This document shows, one piece after another, positions 34,288 through 45,236 of a DNA stretch of 64,000 bases. This stretch comes from Thozetella sp. PMI_491 (lineage: Eukaryota > Ascomycota > Sordariomycetes > Chaetosphaeriales > Chaetosphaeriaceae). Location of the stretch: positions 372,001 to 436,000 of the forward strand of contig MU270047.1 of NCBI GenBank assembly GCA_021432635.1. The letters are read 5' to 3'. Within the stretch, counting starts at the first letter, position 1. The number at the start of each line of letters is the position of its first letter. The position numbers and the translations under genes were made by a program. The notes beneath the pieces were generated by a model, which saw only the letters and a list, made by a program, of their open reading frames with translations, had not been told where the DNA came from and made no database searches.

Positions 34288-35437
34288 TTATCCAGATACC
34301 GAGCCCGACCAAGCAGCATCACCAGAATCCGCCTTGGCCTGTCTCGCCTCCGCTTGGAGCTCGCTGTCGAAAATATCCACAGCCAAGCTCGCTTCTACAA
34401 AATCTTCGAGCTCTTCTGTCACAGTCTTAAGCTTTTCCTTGACAGCAATGCTTCCTTCGAACCCAACAATGTGTCTCGCTGGCGGGTTTTCGTGGCCTCC
34501 GATTGCCGTCAGCGCGTGCACCGTCTCCATGACCAGCTTATCCAGCGAAGGAGCCGGTAACTTTGGGTAGCGGTACTGGATCTCGTCCTCACTCTGCTCT
34601 ATGGCGGTGTCTGGATGGGTATTGAGCACATTGCTCAGCATGTCCCGCACGCTCGGGGCCGGATTGACCTCGCTGTCGTAGCATGGTAACAGGGGCGCGA
34701 AGATGATCCTATTAGTCAGGCTCTGAATCTCCTTGTTGGGCTGCACGATGGTGATCTTGATGTTGAAAGGCGCGATCTCGTACGCGAGTGAGTCGCAAAA
34801 CCCCTCGAGCGCCCAGGTCGCTGCCGTGTACAAGCCCATGCCGGGCGTCCCGATGTGGCCGCCGATCGACGTCAGGATCATGATGTGCCCCGTGTGCTGC
34901 GCGCGGAGCTGCGGCAGGGCTGCCTTGATGAAGTTGACCTGGGCGAAGAAGATGGTCTCAAACTGATCCCGCGCCAGGTTCTGCGTGGCGGGAGAGGTCG
35001 AGAGCTCTTCGACCGTCCCTATGACGGCTTTCCCAAATCCATCAGCGGGACCGTCACGCCGGGGGGGAGGGGGCCGCCAGGGCTTGCAAAATACCTTCAA
35101 AATTGCAGCACAGCATGATGTCGATGCGCCCAAACGTCTGCACTGCCTCGGCCACGGCGGCGCCGCACTGGCCCATGACCCGGCCATCGCACCGTATCGG
35201 CCGTATCCGGTCCTTCCAGCCCTCGCGGTCTTTGCGGGAGCTGCGGCACTCGTTGATGAGCTCCTTAAACTCGGCGCTGCGGCCATCGTCGGCAATCTCC
35301 TGTGGCGGGAGGCAGGCCACTACGTAATCGCCGTGGGTCAGCAGCAGCCGAATCAGCCGGATGCTGAGGGGCGACAGCGACGACGTGAGGAACCATGTCC
35401 TCGGCGAGTTGTGGGTAGCTGTGTTGTCCTTGTCCAT
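34288..35437 (-). CDS. Short-chain dehydrogenase/reductase-like protein lacking key motifs
   Basis: Two exons, 35095-35437 and 34288-35027, with a 67-nt intron (GTATTT to GAAAG), encode 360 residues. The fold is clearly SDR: a Rossmann-like start (PRTWFLTSSLSPLSIRLIRL), VQTFGRIDIML, the strand and loop ILTSIGGHIGTPGMGLYTAA, TWALEGFCDSLAYEIAPFNI, and TIVQPN. The hallmark residues are mostly gone. The cofactor motif TGxxxGxG reads TSSLSPLS (residues 18-25) with no glycine. NNAG reads CCNF. The active-site YxxxK reads YTAAT, so Ser168 and Tyr181 remain but the lysine is Thr185. The frame is open and spliced normally and codon use looks ordinary, so it is not simply a pseudogene. A non-catalytic binding or regulatory role, or an unusual cofactor, is possible. 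Confidence 0.85.
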
Positions 35438-37314
35438 TAGATGTCATGTCTGTCTGTCGCCGCTTCCTCCGGCGGCCACGAACCCCCGGGGTCTAGGAAG
35501 TGAAGTAAAAAAATGGAGCTGGGAAGCGCTTAAGACGACCTAAGAAACACCAGGAGAGGGGTAAAAGAAAGAGGGGGGGGACTGGCGTGACGCACGGAAT
35601 GAAGCGGGCGGGATAGCATGCGAATGCCTGGCCGGCCCAGCTTCCGAGTTCTTTCGATCCGCCATGACTGAGGTGCGGCCACGGTACCGATCCAGGGCCT
35701 ACAGCCCGCTCACATAGTCTTCTTTTTTTGGCAGATGAGGGGTTCTCGAGAGGGAAAGGGACGCTGCGACTCGAAAAGGGAGGGGTTCGCTACATCGCAC
35801 AAGCAGGCGGTTTCTGCGCTCTGACGGGGCCAAAACAAACAAAGAGCAAAATCCTCCCCCCGAATTTTCTTTGCGAGAGTTGGAATGGTTCGAAGGGTAG
35901 GGACAACGGTGTGCCCCTCCCTTTATTATATCCCAGCCAAGGCATAGCTGTCTCTATAGGAGGAAGTCAAGGTGAGGAGGATACCCGACCCAGACCCCGG
36001 CTGGCCTAGCGCTACAGTAGTATATCCGCTGCCTTCAGGTGCACCGCCAGTGGAGCACGGCAGTTGCATTAACCTCTGACGGCCACGCCTTCGTGATGAG
36101 GCTCAAGCTGCGAGCTGACGACATGGGGTCACGGAGGTTTGCGACCCGTCGGATGCCGTCGTATGAGCCTGATACGACGGGCGATCATCCATCTCTTCTT
36201 CGGTGCATGGCAAGCGAAGGGGGCCCCCGTCCCGTGCCGTCTCGTTTGTTTTCTTCCTGTGCAACGGCTGCACCTGCACCGAAGGGTTCGTTAGATGCCC
36301 ATGGAAGAATTCCCGGAAGCGAAATCCCCCCACCTGCCCCCCGCCCCCCTCCTCCTTATGGGAGCTAGGTATGGCTCAGGTACCTAGAGGAGAAAGTTAG
36401 CTAAAATAGTACATAGACGCCTGCTTGGGGTCTCTTTGAGCATCCGGAGGAGCGCGTGCGGGATAAGATTGTTCCTATCAACTCCCGAGGGCATCTCTTC
36501 ATGGCTCTACCATTATTTTCGAGACGAGGGCCCGCAGTTCCTAGCTGCAAACCGTGTTCCAGTATCTGTCTAGGGGGCTTTCTTACCTTGCAACGTCTGG
36601 TTCTGGTTCGGGCTCAATCGGCTACATGGAAGAAGCATATGTCGGTGGTATGTTCCGGCTATGATCCTCCCCTCTCTTGTGGCGATGGCACGATGTGGTT
36701 GGACAGCGAGTCGGAGAGGATCCCTCTTGCACAACACGAAAGAATGGCTTAATGGGTATGGGGATGGGGGGTTCCAAAAGTAATGCGCCATTCCGGCTTC
36801 AAGCCTCAGCCAGTGCAGATAGATGGGGCCCCGTGCTCCCCGTCCGTCGCATTGGCATTGCCTGAGGCTCGTCCGTATTCCTCGATCCCCCGCATCAATA
36901 CACATGGCAGGCGGCCTGCATGGGCTGGCAGCGGGTTCTAGCCCCTCCTTCCCCCCTGGACACCCCACGCCGTCGGCGCTTTAGTCCCTGCAAACATTTG
37001 CTAAAAGCAAAAGCTGGGGAAACACCCACGTAACGTCATTTGCAACTCGTTGCCCGCCCCAGTCCGACACCGGCAAGCGACCCTGCGAACTAACGGGCCT
37101 GCCGCCGACTCCGAGTCAAATGGAGACCGGCCGGTCGCGACCGACAATTTTTTTCGGCCTTGACTGCCGGAAAACTGACCCATAATTCGCTATTGGCCTT
37201 TCCTTAGTTCTTAACATGTCTATCCTACACGACCCTCCCCCAGGATAGGATTTCCATAAACAGGGAAAGGAAAACATATACACCATAACATTCTCCCCCA
37301 CCTCGCTCCGCACA
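35438..37314. other. Intergenic, divergent promoters
   Basis: No gene recognised. It separates the leftward SDR-like gene from the rightward aminotransferase gene. Short open frames are present on both strands with no domain features. Confidence 0.5.
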
Positions 37315-38726
37315 ATGCCCACCCGCCCAGAGATCACATATTTCGGCGCCGGTCCGGCGCTGCTCCCGACTGATGTGCTCGAGTCGGCCGCCGCAGCTCT
37401 CCTGAACTACAACGACACCGGCCTGGGCATCGCTGAGCATAGCCATCGCTCTGAGCTCGCCACCAACATCATCAACGAGGCCAAGGCCGACCTGGCCAGG
37501 TACCTCGACATCCCCGCCGGCGCCTACGAGGTGCTCTTCAGGCAGGGTGGAGGCACTGGCGAGTTCTTCTCTACAACCTCGTCGGCGCTTGGGTAGCCCG
37601 CCAAAAGGCGGCTGTTCTCCAGGAGCTCGGCGTTGTGGACGAGAAGGACGCGGAACAGGCCGTGCTCGTCGAAAAGCTCCGCGCCAAGGTCGACACCGAG
37701 CTCCAGGCTGACTACATCGTCACCGGCAGCTGGTCCCTCAAGGCCTACCAGGAGGCCGTGAGGCTCCTCGGTCCCGAGCACGTGAACCTTGCCGTCGATG
37801 CTCGGACAGCCAACGATGGCAAGTTCGGGGTAATCCCCGACTCTGCCACCTGGAAACTGACGCCTAATGCGGCCTTCGTTTACTACCGTGACAACGAAAC
37901 AGTGGACGGGGTAGAATTCCTAGTATTCCCCGAAGCGCTAGCACCTAAGGCGGACGGTACTTGGTCCCATTGTGGTCACTGACATGTCATCCAATATTCT
38001 CTCGCGTCCAGTCCCGGTGGCCAACTATAGCCTGTTCTTCTTCGGCGCGTAGAAGATCCTCGGTTCGACCGGTGTCACGGTTGCTGTTATCAAGAAAGAT
38101 CTCCTCGCACCGGCCGTCAAGCAGCCTGAGCCCGCTCTGATGCGGAAGCTTGGCCTGCCGATCCCGCCCATCGTGCTGCAATATGAAACTGTAGCAAAGA
38201 ACAACAGTCTGTACAACACACTGAGCATCTTCGAGTAAGTTCCGTGGCAAAAAGGCAAGATGCACTGTGCTAGGCTATGAGCTAACCAAGGTATTTCAGT
38301 GTTTACGTTGCCGGCCAAGTACTGAAAAAGCTGCTTCGGACATACCCTGATAAGGCTGCCGGACAACAGGCAGTCTCAGACAAGAAGGCAACCCTAATCT
38401 ACAGTGCCCTCGAATCGTACCCCGAGGTATACAAGATTGTTCCCGCCAAGTCGGCCCGTTCCAGGATGAACATCTGCTTCCGTGTGACCAAGGTAAGCTC
38501 CTGCTGGACACCCCACCTGTCTCTCCTGTTTGCTAAGGCGCCGTCTCAGAACGGGAACATCGACGAATCCGAAAAGGCGTTCCTCAAGGAGGCCACTAGC
38601 GGTGGGCTTACTGGCCTGAAAGGCCATAGATCTGTGGGTGGCCTGCGAGCCTCGAATTACAACTCGATTCCAATTGAGGGTGCCGAGAAACTAGCCAGCT
38701 TCATCAACGACTTCGCCAAAGCATAA
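37315..38726 (+). pseudogene. Phosphoserine aminotransferase gene, disrupted
   Basis: Homologue of phosphoserine transaminase (SerC/Ser1), the PLP enzyme of serine synthesis. The order of blocks is complete: ITYFGAGPALLPTDVLESAA, GLGIAEHSHRS, VLFRQGGGTGEF, YNLVGAWVARQKAAV, TGSWSLKAYQEA, NAAFVYYRDNETVDGVEF, VVTDMSSN, FFFGA-stop-KILGSTG, LYNTLSIF and GLKGHRSVGGLRASNYN. It is not readable as one frame. One frame break lies at about 37561-37574, after GGGTGEF. A second lies at about 37963-37975, before VVTDMSSN. A TAG at 38050-38052 falls directly before the codon of the PLP-binding lysine, where the family has Gln (CAG). Two 3' introns (38235-38299, 38493-38550) keep good GT-AG ends. It may be a recent pseudogene or carry assembly errors. 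Confidence 0.8.
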
Positions 38727-39247
38727 GCAGGAGTAGGAGTTGCGATGTGGCGATGTGGCGATAAAATGGCAAAGGGGTCAATCGGTTCGTGACTGGAATA
38801 TGAACTCGGGAATGGCGTGTAGCCTAGAGGAAAAACTCCACGTAGGCGTGTGGCAAAAGCTTTTTATTGTGATGGAATGGCGACTTTGTCCCGGGTCATG
38901 TGTGAAGCAAGGGCGCCTGCCTTTGGGGGCGCATATCTAAGAGCGGGTTTGCTTGACAAGATCTTAGTGGACGGTCCTGTATCAGACTCAACTTCAGATA
39001 CATCATGCTTGTTGAATTCCTAAGGGACACTAGTGGCATTCTGACTTTGTGAAGGGATCTCCGACATGAAGGGAGAAGCATCGGCCTGGCATGCCTACCC
39101 CCTAACTCGTCTAGTGGGCGCTGTGTTACAAATGAGACGCACGGCGAGAGCCCCTAGGGATCCAGAACCACAATTGAGATTTCACGACTGACGGCAACGC
39201 GTAATCTCTGAGAGGAAAGATCGAAGAGGCTCTCCAGCCCAGCACAC
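38727..39247. other. Intergenic
   Basis: Between the aminotransferase stop and the small secreted protein start. No gene or repeat seen. Confidence 0.5.
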
Positions 39248-39756
39248 ATGGTGATGCGGTTCCCTATCACCATCGCCGCCGTGCTGGCTACCATCGCCGT
39301 AGAAGCAAACACCACGGATGTGCTCGGCTCTCGCGACCCCCATGAGATCACGAACAATACTTTAGCAGAGCTCACTACCTTCAGCAATCAATGGGGATGC
39401 TTTGGAGAGTCGCAGTCGGTAGCCATTACTCCGAACGACGCGAACACCTGCAAGCAGTTTCCTAATCCTGTGGCCTCGTTTTATTTCACCAAGCTCCAGG
39501 GCTCTTGTGTCTGTAAGTCTCGTCGATGCAGAAGCAGCATCGGAAACCAAGTGTATACAGAAATACAGGGTTGACTTTTTGGCTTCCAGTTGATGCATAC
39601 AGCGACCAGTACTGCGTTCAGAGAACGCTCCACCAGCGACAGCCGCCGCTCTGGCTGGGTAATTGTAGCAACAATTATGGTTCTCCCGGCCTTCTTCATC
39701 CATGGAACTCATATAAATATTGCTGTGCCCGGGTCGCTGGTGATATTTGTGACTAG
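39248..39756 (+). CDS. Small secreted cysteine-rich protein, unknown function
   Basis: Two exons, 39248-39512 and 39590-39756, with a 77-nt intron (GTAAGT to TTCCAG), encode 143 residues. The start MVMRFPITIAAVLATIAVEA is a signal peptide; the second Met (39254) is an alternative start. The mature part has about eight cysteines: WGCFGES, NTCKQF, GSCVFD, QYCVQ, GNCSNN, YKYCCA and GDICD. The even Cys count and small size suggest disulphide-stabilised secretion, as in fungal effector-like or antimicrobial-type proteins, but I recognise no family. Splicing is required, since the unspliced exon 1 frame stops soon after the donor. It sits 521 bp after the disrupted aminotransferase gene. Confidence 0.68.
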
Positions 39757-40726
39757 GTCAGCAGTTGCTACACAGCTTAGCTCAGCCCAGTATAACCACA
39801 GTCTTGAATCTTGTGGAGTTCCTCTCCCATAGGCTAAGGATGTTTGACGGGGCGAAACTTAATGTCGCCCGCGTCGATGTGTGTGCTTCGAGCTTGCGCG
39901 AGAAAAACAGGCGTTGCTGAAGTCACCAAAAAGGCAGCCATTCCCATGGATTATACCGAGCCTAGCGGCAGGTACGAAAGAAGAAAGGAGCTACTTTGGG
40001 GTGTGCAGGCTGGAGTCGAGAGCATAAACGGATATTTCAATTCTCTAATTTGAACGAGCCTCCAACTCCAATCCAGCCCTCCGAGAGAGAGCTCCGTGAG
40101 TGCGAGTCCACGCCTTCGGATGACGGGGGTATTGCCTTCTTTCCTTGATTGCAGTGTACATATCAGCTGCTCGTCTGACCAAACTTGTAAACTCCACCAC
40201 CACCAACCTGAGGCCCATCCTCTCTCACTCGACGGTCTAGTTACGTCCCTGGTATATGATTGGCATCCAAGGCGCACACATAGACACACCTGGCGACCTC
40301 TTCTCCCCATCACCGAGAGTGAGAAGCGACCTGCCTGTGAAACACCTAGTAGCCGCGCTCCGGATGCTCGAGCTAGGGTATTATTGCACTGCCCTCTCCC
40401 TTCCAAGGCAAGCAAACAAACAATCATCCTTGCTCCATCCCAGCAGTAACAAAAAAAAAGCCATGCCCCTGACGCTATGCCCGATTCCCTCCTTCCCCTC
40501 CCCGTGTTGAAAGATTTCAAAGAAATTTGACCGTTACTGTCTGTGGTGTATAGTATCTCGCGCGTCAAGAGGACAACTTTGATGGCCGTTTGCCTTGCTG
40601 TCATATAGGCACCTGTGCCTCTGCTCTGGCGCTAGAGCTCTTCTATGTTGCCCGAGGTCACCGTCTAGTCGGGATCCGCCTCGAGCTCAACCTTCTCAAG
40701 ATAGTCCAGCATTTGGGCCCCGAAAA
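39757..40726. other. Convergent 3' interval
   Basis: Between the secreted protein and the leftward Ssh4-like gene. No gene seen; it should hold both 3' untranslated regions. Confidence 0.5.
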
Positions 40727-42382
40727 TCACCTCGTGGGTCGGTTCGAGGGGGCACTAGCACTCCTGTCCCTGTTGGCACCCTGTAGAACAGCATCTTGAT
40801 AACTCGGGATCGGCGGGCTGGGCGGTCCTTGGGAATTTCGATAAGCAGCCCTGGCCAAGATGGCTGCGGACGAGCTCCCACGACTCCTGGTGATGTTGAT
40901 CAAGGGCGTATCCTCGCTGTCGGTACTGCTCCGACGGCTACCGTGCTCCGACGGCTCCGGGCTCGTGTACTCGGGCGGTGGAGGGTGGTTCACGTCGTGA
41001 GGCCCATGTAGGCCCAGACCTACAGGAGACGGGCCGTTCTCGTTATCATGACCAGTAGTGGCAGCCGCACTACTGCTCTCTCCAGCCTCCTCAGTCGGCA
41101 CCAGTTGCGCCAATGAGATGTCGGTTGGGCTGCGGACGGGGCCAGGGCTCGTGGGGGGCATGACCCTGAAATTTCCTGACCTCGATCGGGTGTGGCCAGA
41201 GTCTAGAGCACCGGGATGCGGTCGGGAGTAGGTAGAGACGCTGTAGCTATGGCCCCTAGCGGGTGTATAGCCATCCTTCGTCCCAGACTCCAGAAGAATG
41301 CTGCCTTGTTCGGAACCGTACGGCGGCGGCGGCGCAAGAGAGCCCGTCATGGGAGCGAGCCCCCATTTCTTCACATTTGCTTCGATGAACACGAAACCGG
41401 CCTGCCCGAAGTTCACGTGAACTATGCTCGGCCCGTTGGCACCAATTGCTGGGAAGAAGTTCTGCGACTTGAGACCATGCACCACATCCTCCATCTTCTT
41501 GCCGTTGCGGGTGAAGAAGATCGTGCCCGTTCGTGGGCGATAGCCAACACCGATGACGTCGCCCTGCACGATCTGAGGGCCGTAAGGAGTCGGGTTGAAG
41601 GGCTGGTTGAAACGTCGGACACCGTTTGAGACATACGCTACCGAGTACTTATGGAATCCTGCACATAGTGAATATCGAGCACCGCTAGGCCAGGTCTTGG
41701 GATCAGAGAGGGGGCGAGGAGGTGCGAATCATACCTGGTAGCCTGAACAACGGGTAGGGTTTCGTGGCCATACCGATGCTCAGCAACGTGCTCTCCGGCT
41801 TGTCGTAGATCTTGGCTTCCCAATAGTAGACTTCGTTCTGCTTGGGAACGGGAAGATTGCTCATGACAGTGCACTCGGAGTCGAAGAACTCTATCTCGGT
41901 GCGGCCCTCGACGAAGCAGTTCGCGATCTCAAGCTCAGGCTCGAACTCCCAGGCGGAAACACCCTTTTCTTGGATGGCAAGGTATTGCGACAGGGAAATA
42001 TCGGTTTGAACGGACTCGGGGGGGTTGGCTTGGATGAAAGCTGTTTTATCGGTCAGTAAATAAATAGTACAAGGCCGGGTTGGGGGGCGAGGGGTAGACG
42101 GCGGCGCTGCGTCGACATACCCTTTGCTCGGAGGTACTCGGTCCTCGCCATGTCGTCCATGGTCTCGAGGGCCTCGGCCTCTTCCCGTGCGAATGCTTGC
42201 TCGTCATCGTACTCGCCAGGCCGCCCCAAGCGATCGAGGAGGATGCGTCCGGACGTAGAGTACCGAAAGAAGTATATGATAAGGAAAATGACGGCGATCA
42301 GTAGTGCCGAGCCAAAGGACGACAAGAGTCCGATGACCACACCGCCTATGGCGGAGGAGCCATCATTGTATGACTTCGCCAT
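40727..42382 (-). CDS. Ssh4/Ear1-like SPRY-domain membrane adaptor for Rsp5 ubiquitin ligase
   Basis: Single-pass membrane protein that in yeast recruits the NEDD4-type ligase Rsp5 to cargo on endosomes and vacuoles. Three exons on the complement, 42121-42382, 41735-42040 and 40727-41658, with introns of 80 and 76 nt, encode 499 residues. A transmembrane helix lies near residues 12-40 (IGLLSSFGSALLIAVIFLII). A SPRY/B30.2 domain spans about 110-300 (VYYWEAKIYDKP, TLLSIGMATKPYP, FHKYSVAYVSNG, GDVIGVGYRPRTGTIFFTRN, FFPAIGANGP, VHVNFGQAGFVF). After it, PPPPYG is a PY motif for WW domains of Rsp5; PPPPEYTS and PIPSYQD are weaker candidates. The tail is Ser/Pro-rich and disordered. Order and length match the fungal Ssh4 family. 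Confidence 0.92.
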
Positions 42383-45236
42383 TGCGGGATGCGCGATGCA
42401 ATCGATCCTCGAGTACTGGCGTCAGTCTGGCGGCCGTCCCTGGCCTCGCCCGCCTTAATCAAGCCGTCGCCACTTTATCAGCGGCTCTGCGCGATGTATC
42501 TCCGATCTAGGTGTGTATTTCGGGCGAGAGGTTCAATCGTAGCTTGTCTGTCGTCGATGGGGTCTTCAAGGCAAGCCGGTCGGGCCGGATGGGACGCGGT
42601 GGTGATTGATTCTGGGTATCGTCGGTCGGTCGGGTGGAAGGTGGAGATGGGTGATGCGTAACAACTGACTGCAGGCATACGCAAGTGGGTAGACGGGGCG
42701 GATGTCAGGCGCACAGCTGAGGGACTTCCGGTGTCACGTTTTAGTCGGGGGCGCCGAGGAGGGGGTATGTGCTAATCAAGACACCCAGGCAAATGGAAAA
42801 GCATCTGGGAATAGGCACCGCCGACCGGGAGAGGGGAAAGGCGACGAGGGTGGAAAGGACTAAAAACTACAGAACAAAAGAGAAACGACAATTAGGAAGT
42901 ACGAAGTGGAAGAGAGGAGCGGGAGTGGGGATGGGAAGAGCGGATGAAGCGGGTGTGCGTGCAAAAGTAGAGGTCTCAAGAATGCCGTTGCGGGCGAGAG
43001 TGCCATGACGGGGCCAGGTGGACGGAGACAGACGGAGCGAGAGGAGAGAGCCCAGACCCGTCGCCCTGCACAGGATCCTGTGTTGCGGCGTTGCCTCGCT
43101 ACCGGTCTGGTGGAGGGGGCTGGTGACTTGGGTGGCGACGGTCTTGCGCTAGTGCAAGACGTGCAGGCCCCGCCGGCGCGCTAACAGCGGGAAGGAGAAG
43201 GAGAGGTAGCGCGAGCACCAGTGGGACGGATGACGCTGCTTTGCTTAACCCTTCTGTTGGAGATCTCTGTCGGGAAAGTCCAGGGTAGCCCCTCAGAACG
43301 TGGAAAGTGTGGATTCCTTGCTACCTTGGAAGATGCGGACGGGCTCGATGCTTGCATCCCGGGCTCCGGAAGGAACCCCCCTCCCCCTTCGCCCATCTTT
43401 GCCAAGGGGGGGAGAGACGTTCGTGGGAGGGACCGAGACCGACTGCTTAGCAACTAAGGTAGCTAGGGTAGTTAGACAGATAGTGTACTGTATCTCTCAC
43501 CGTCTGTTGGGTCTGTTGCATCTGTAGCTGTCTCTCCCGTCGCCGACCGACCCGATTTGATGAACGCTGAGTGTGCTGCCGCTTTTGGCCGCACTGGAGC
43601 TCTCGCAGGCTGCTTCCCTGCCGCGAGGCGCCCTGCATATCACCGCCCCTTTTGCAGGCGTGCGGCACCGACACCCTGCCTCAGCACCTGGGCCAGCTGC
43701 CTGCCTTGCCTGCCAGTCGGCCCAGCTATACGACTGTAGGAATGCGCCGATGACGCATAAACCTGACCAACGCCCCAAAAAGCCCGGGCGGGGGCTTTCT
43801 TCTCCTGGGCGGTTGCAAAGCAAGGGCAGTCAGGGACGACCCACGGGGGTTTCAAGAGGCGCAACAGTTTCAGGCCCGCCCAGCTCTCTCCCTTTTGCTT
43901 TTTTGGGCCTTCTGTGCCTCTCTTGACCACGGCCGATGGCGCTCCCTGTTTTGCATTCTCCTCTGCTCCGGCCTTCCAATGGCCCCCGCCCGAGCAGCCC
44001 TACAGCGCGGCTCTCGGCCGGCCTTTCCCGCATGATCCTTTAAATTATAGATTGATGCTGATAGGAGAGAGAAACAAAATAAAATAAAACACAACGCGGC
44101 CCTCTTAGCCAATCACGGCGACGAATCGACGTAGGACTGAGAGACAGGCGCCAACACGGAGCCGCGCTGTTGCACCGCTCGAGGATGCGCAACTTGGGAC
44201 GCCAAGCCTTCCATCATACGGAGTACATACGGACGGTGCTAGCCCTTGCACAATCCCTCTTCCTCTCCTAGAAGTGATGTCTCTCCTCGGGCGCGCTTGG
44301 GAGCTCTAGTGCTCCGCTCACGACTCGAGGGCATGCCGGAATCATCTGAGACATTGCGGCCGGAGCCGGCGATGATTTACGCGATACGGAGCGGCCGCCG
44401 AAGCTTTTTAGCCTATGTACCTGCCGGCACGGAAAGCCAGAAGTTGGTCAGTATTTTCCTCGTGATGCTTCCTTTTCGCAGCCCCTAGGGATGCACGTGA
44501 GTGGACCTAGCCTTGGGACAGGCCAAAAACAGACTCTCGTGCCCCAAACAGTGGCCAAGCTGTGAACAGATCCTTGGTCTTCAATCATGGTCCGAGCCAC
44601 TCTACCTGTCAAGAGTCTAGAATGAGCATGTGTGGCCCCATCGCCAAACGACCAAGAAGCCGGGCTCCGATCTGAAAAGTAGTTTCATCACCGGCCTCCG
44701 CTACCATAGAGTGCGGCGAAACATGCTGGCTCGGGGCAGGAAACGGCTCGCTGGGGGTATAAACGGCCGGGCGTAGAGGGCCATTAGGAATGAATGACTG
44801 ATGGACAAGTGGGTATCTTTTCCTTCGCTAACCACACCGACTCAGGCAAGATTCGGAGCGTGAACTCAGCCTTTCTATCAGGATGAGAAACACCGCATAC
44901 CTGAGGTAGACACTACGGCACACGACGGCCGGCGAGCGCAGAGATACCATGTGTATATAGAATGAGTGTTCCGTATTCATCAAGTGCCATCATATCTGCC
45001 ATATCCATATTCTACATGATAATAGGAGGAGGAGAGGGAAAGACAAATCCGTCGCCAACGCCAGCAATGTCCCCAGATCCAGCTCAGTCCCATCACCGTG
45101 TCCACCTATTCACAGACCAAAGGGTAAAGGGGGCAGCCGGGTAATTCGCAGTCGCTCAACCAACGCAAAGCAGCAAGAGATTTGTCGTTCACGCCGAGTC
45201 CCAGCAACGTCTTTCCACCCATTCACGCGTCTCTCC
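42383..45236. other. Intergenic, 2.85 kb
   Basis: Holds the Ssh4-like gene promoter and the 3' end of the next leftward gene. No gene, RNA or repeat was recognised. A small G-rich purine stretch occurs around 42830-42960. Confidence 0.45.

Noticed and set aside
37949-38007. Possible intron (GTACTT to CCAG) that would bypass the second frame break of the aminotransferase gene
   Set aside because: It would remove the conserved VVTDMSSN block needed for PLP binding, and the stop codon at 38050 would remain.
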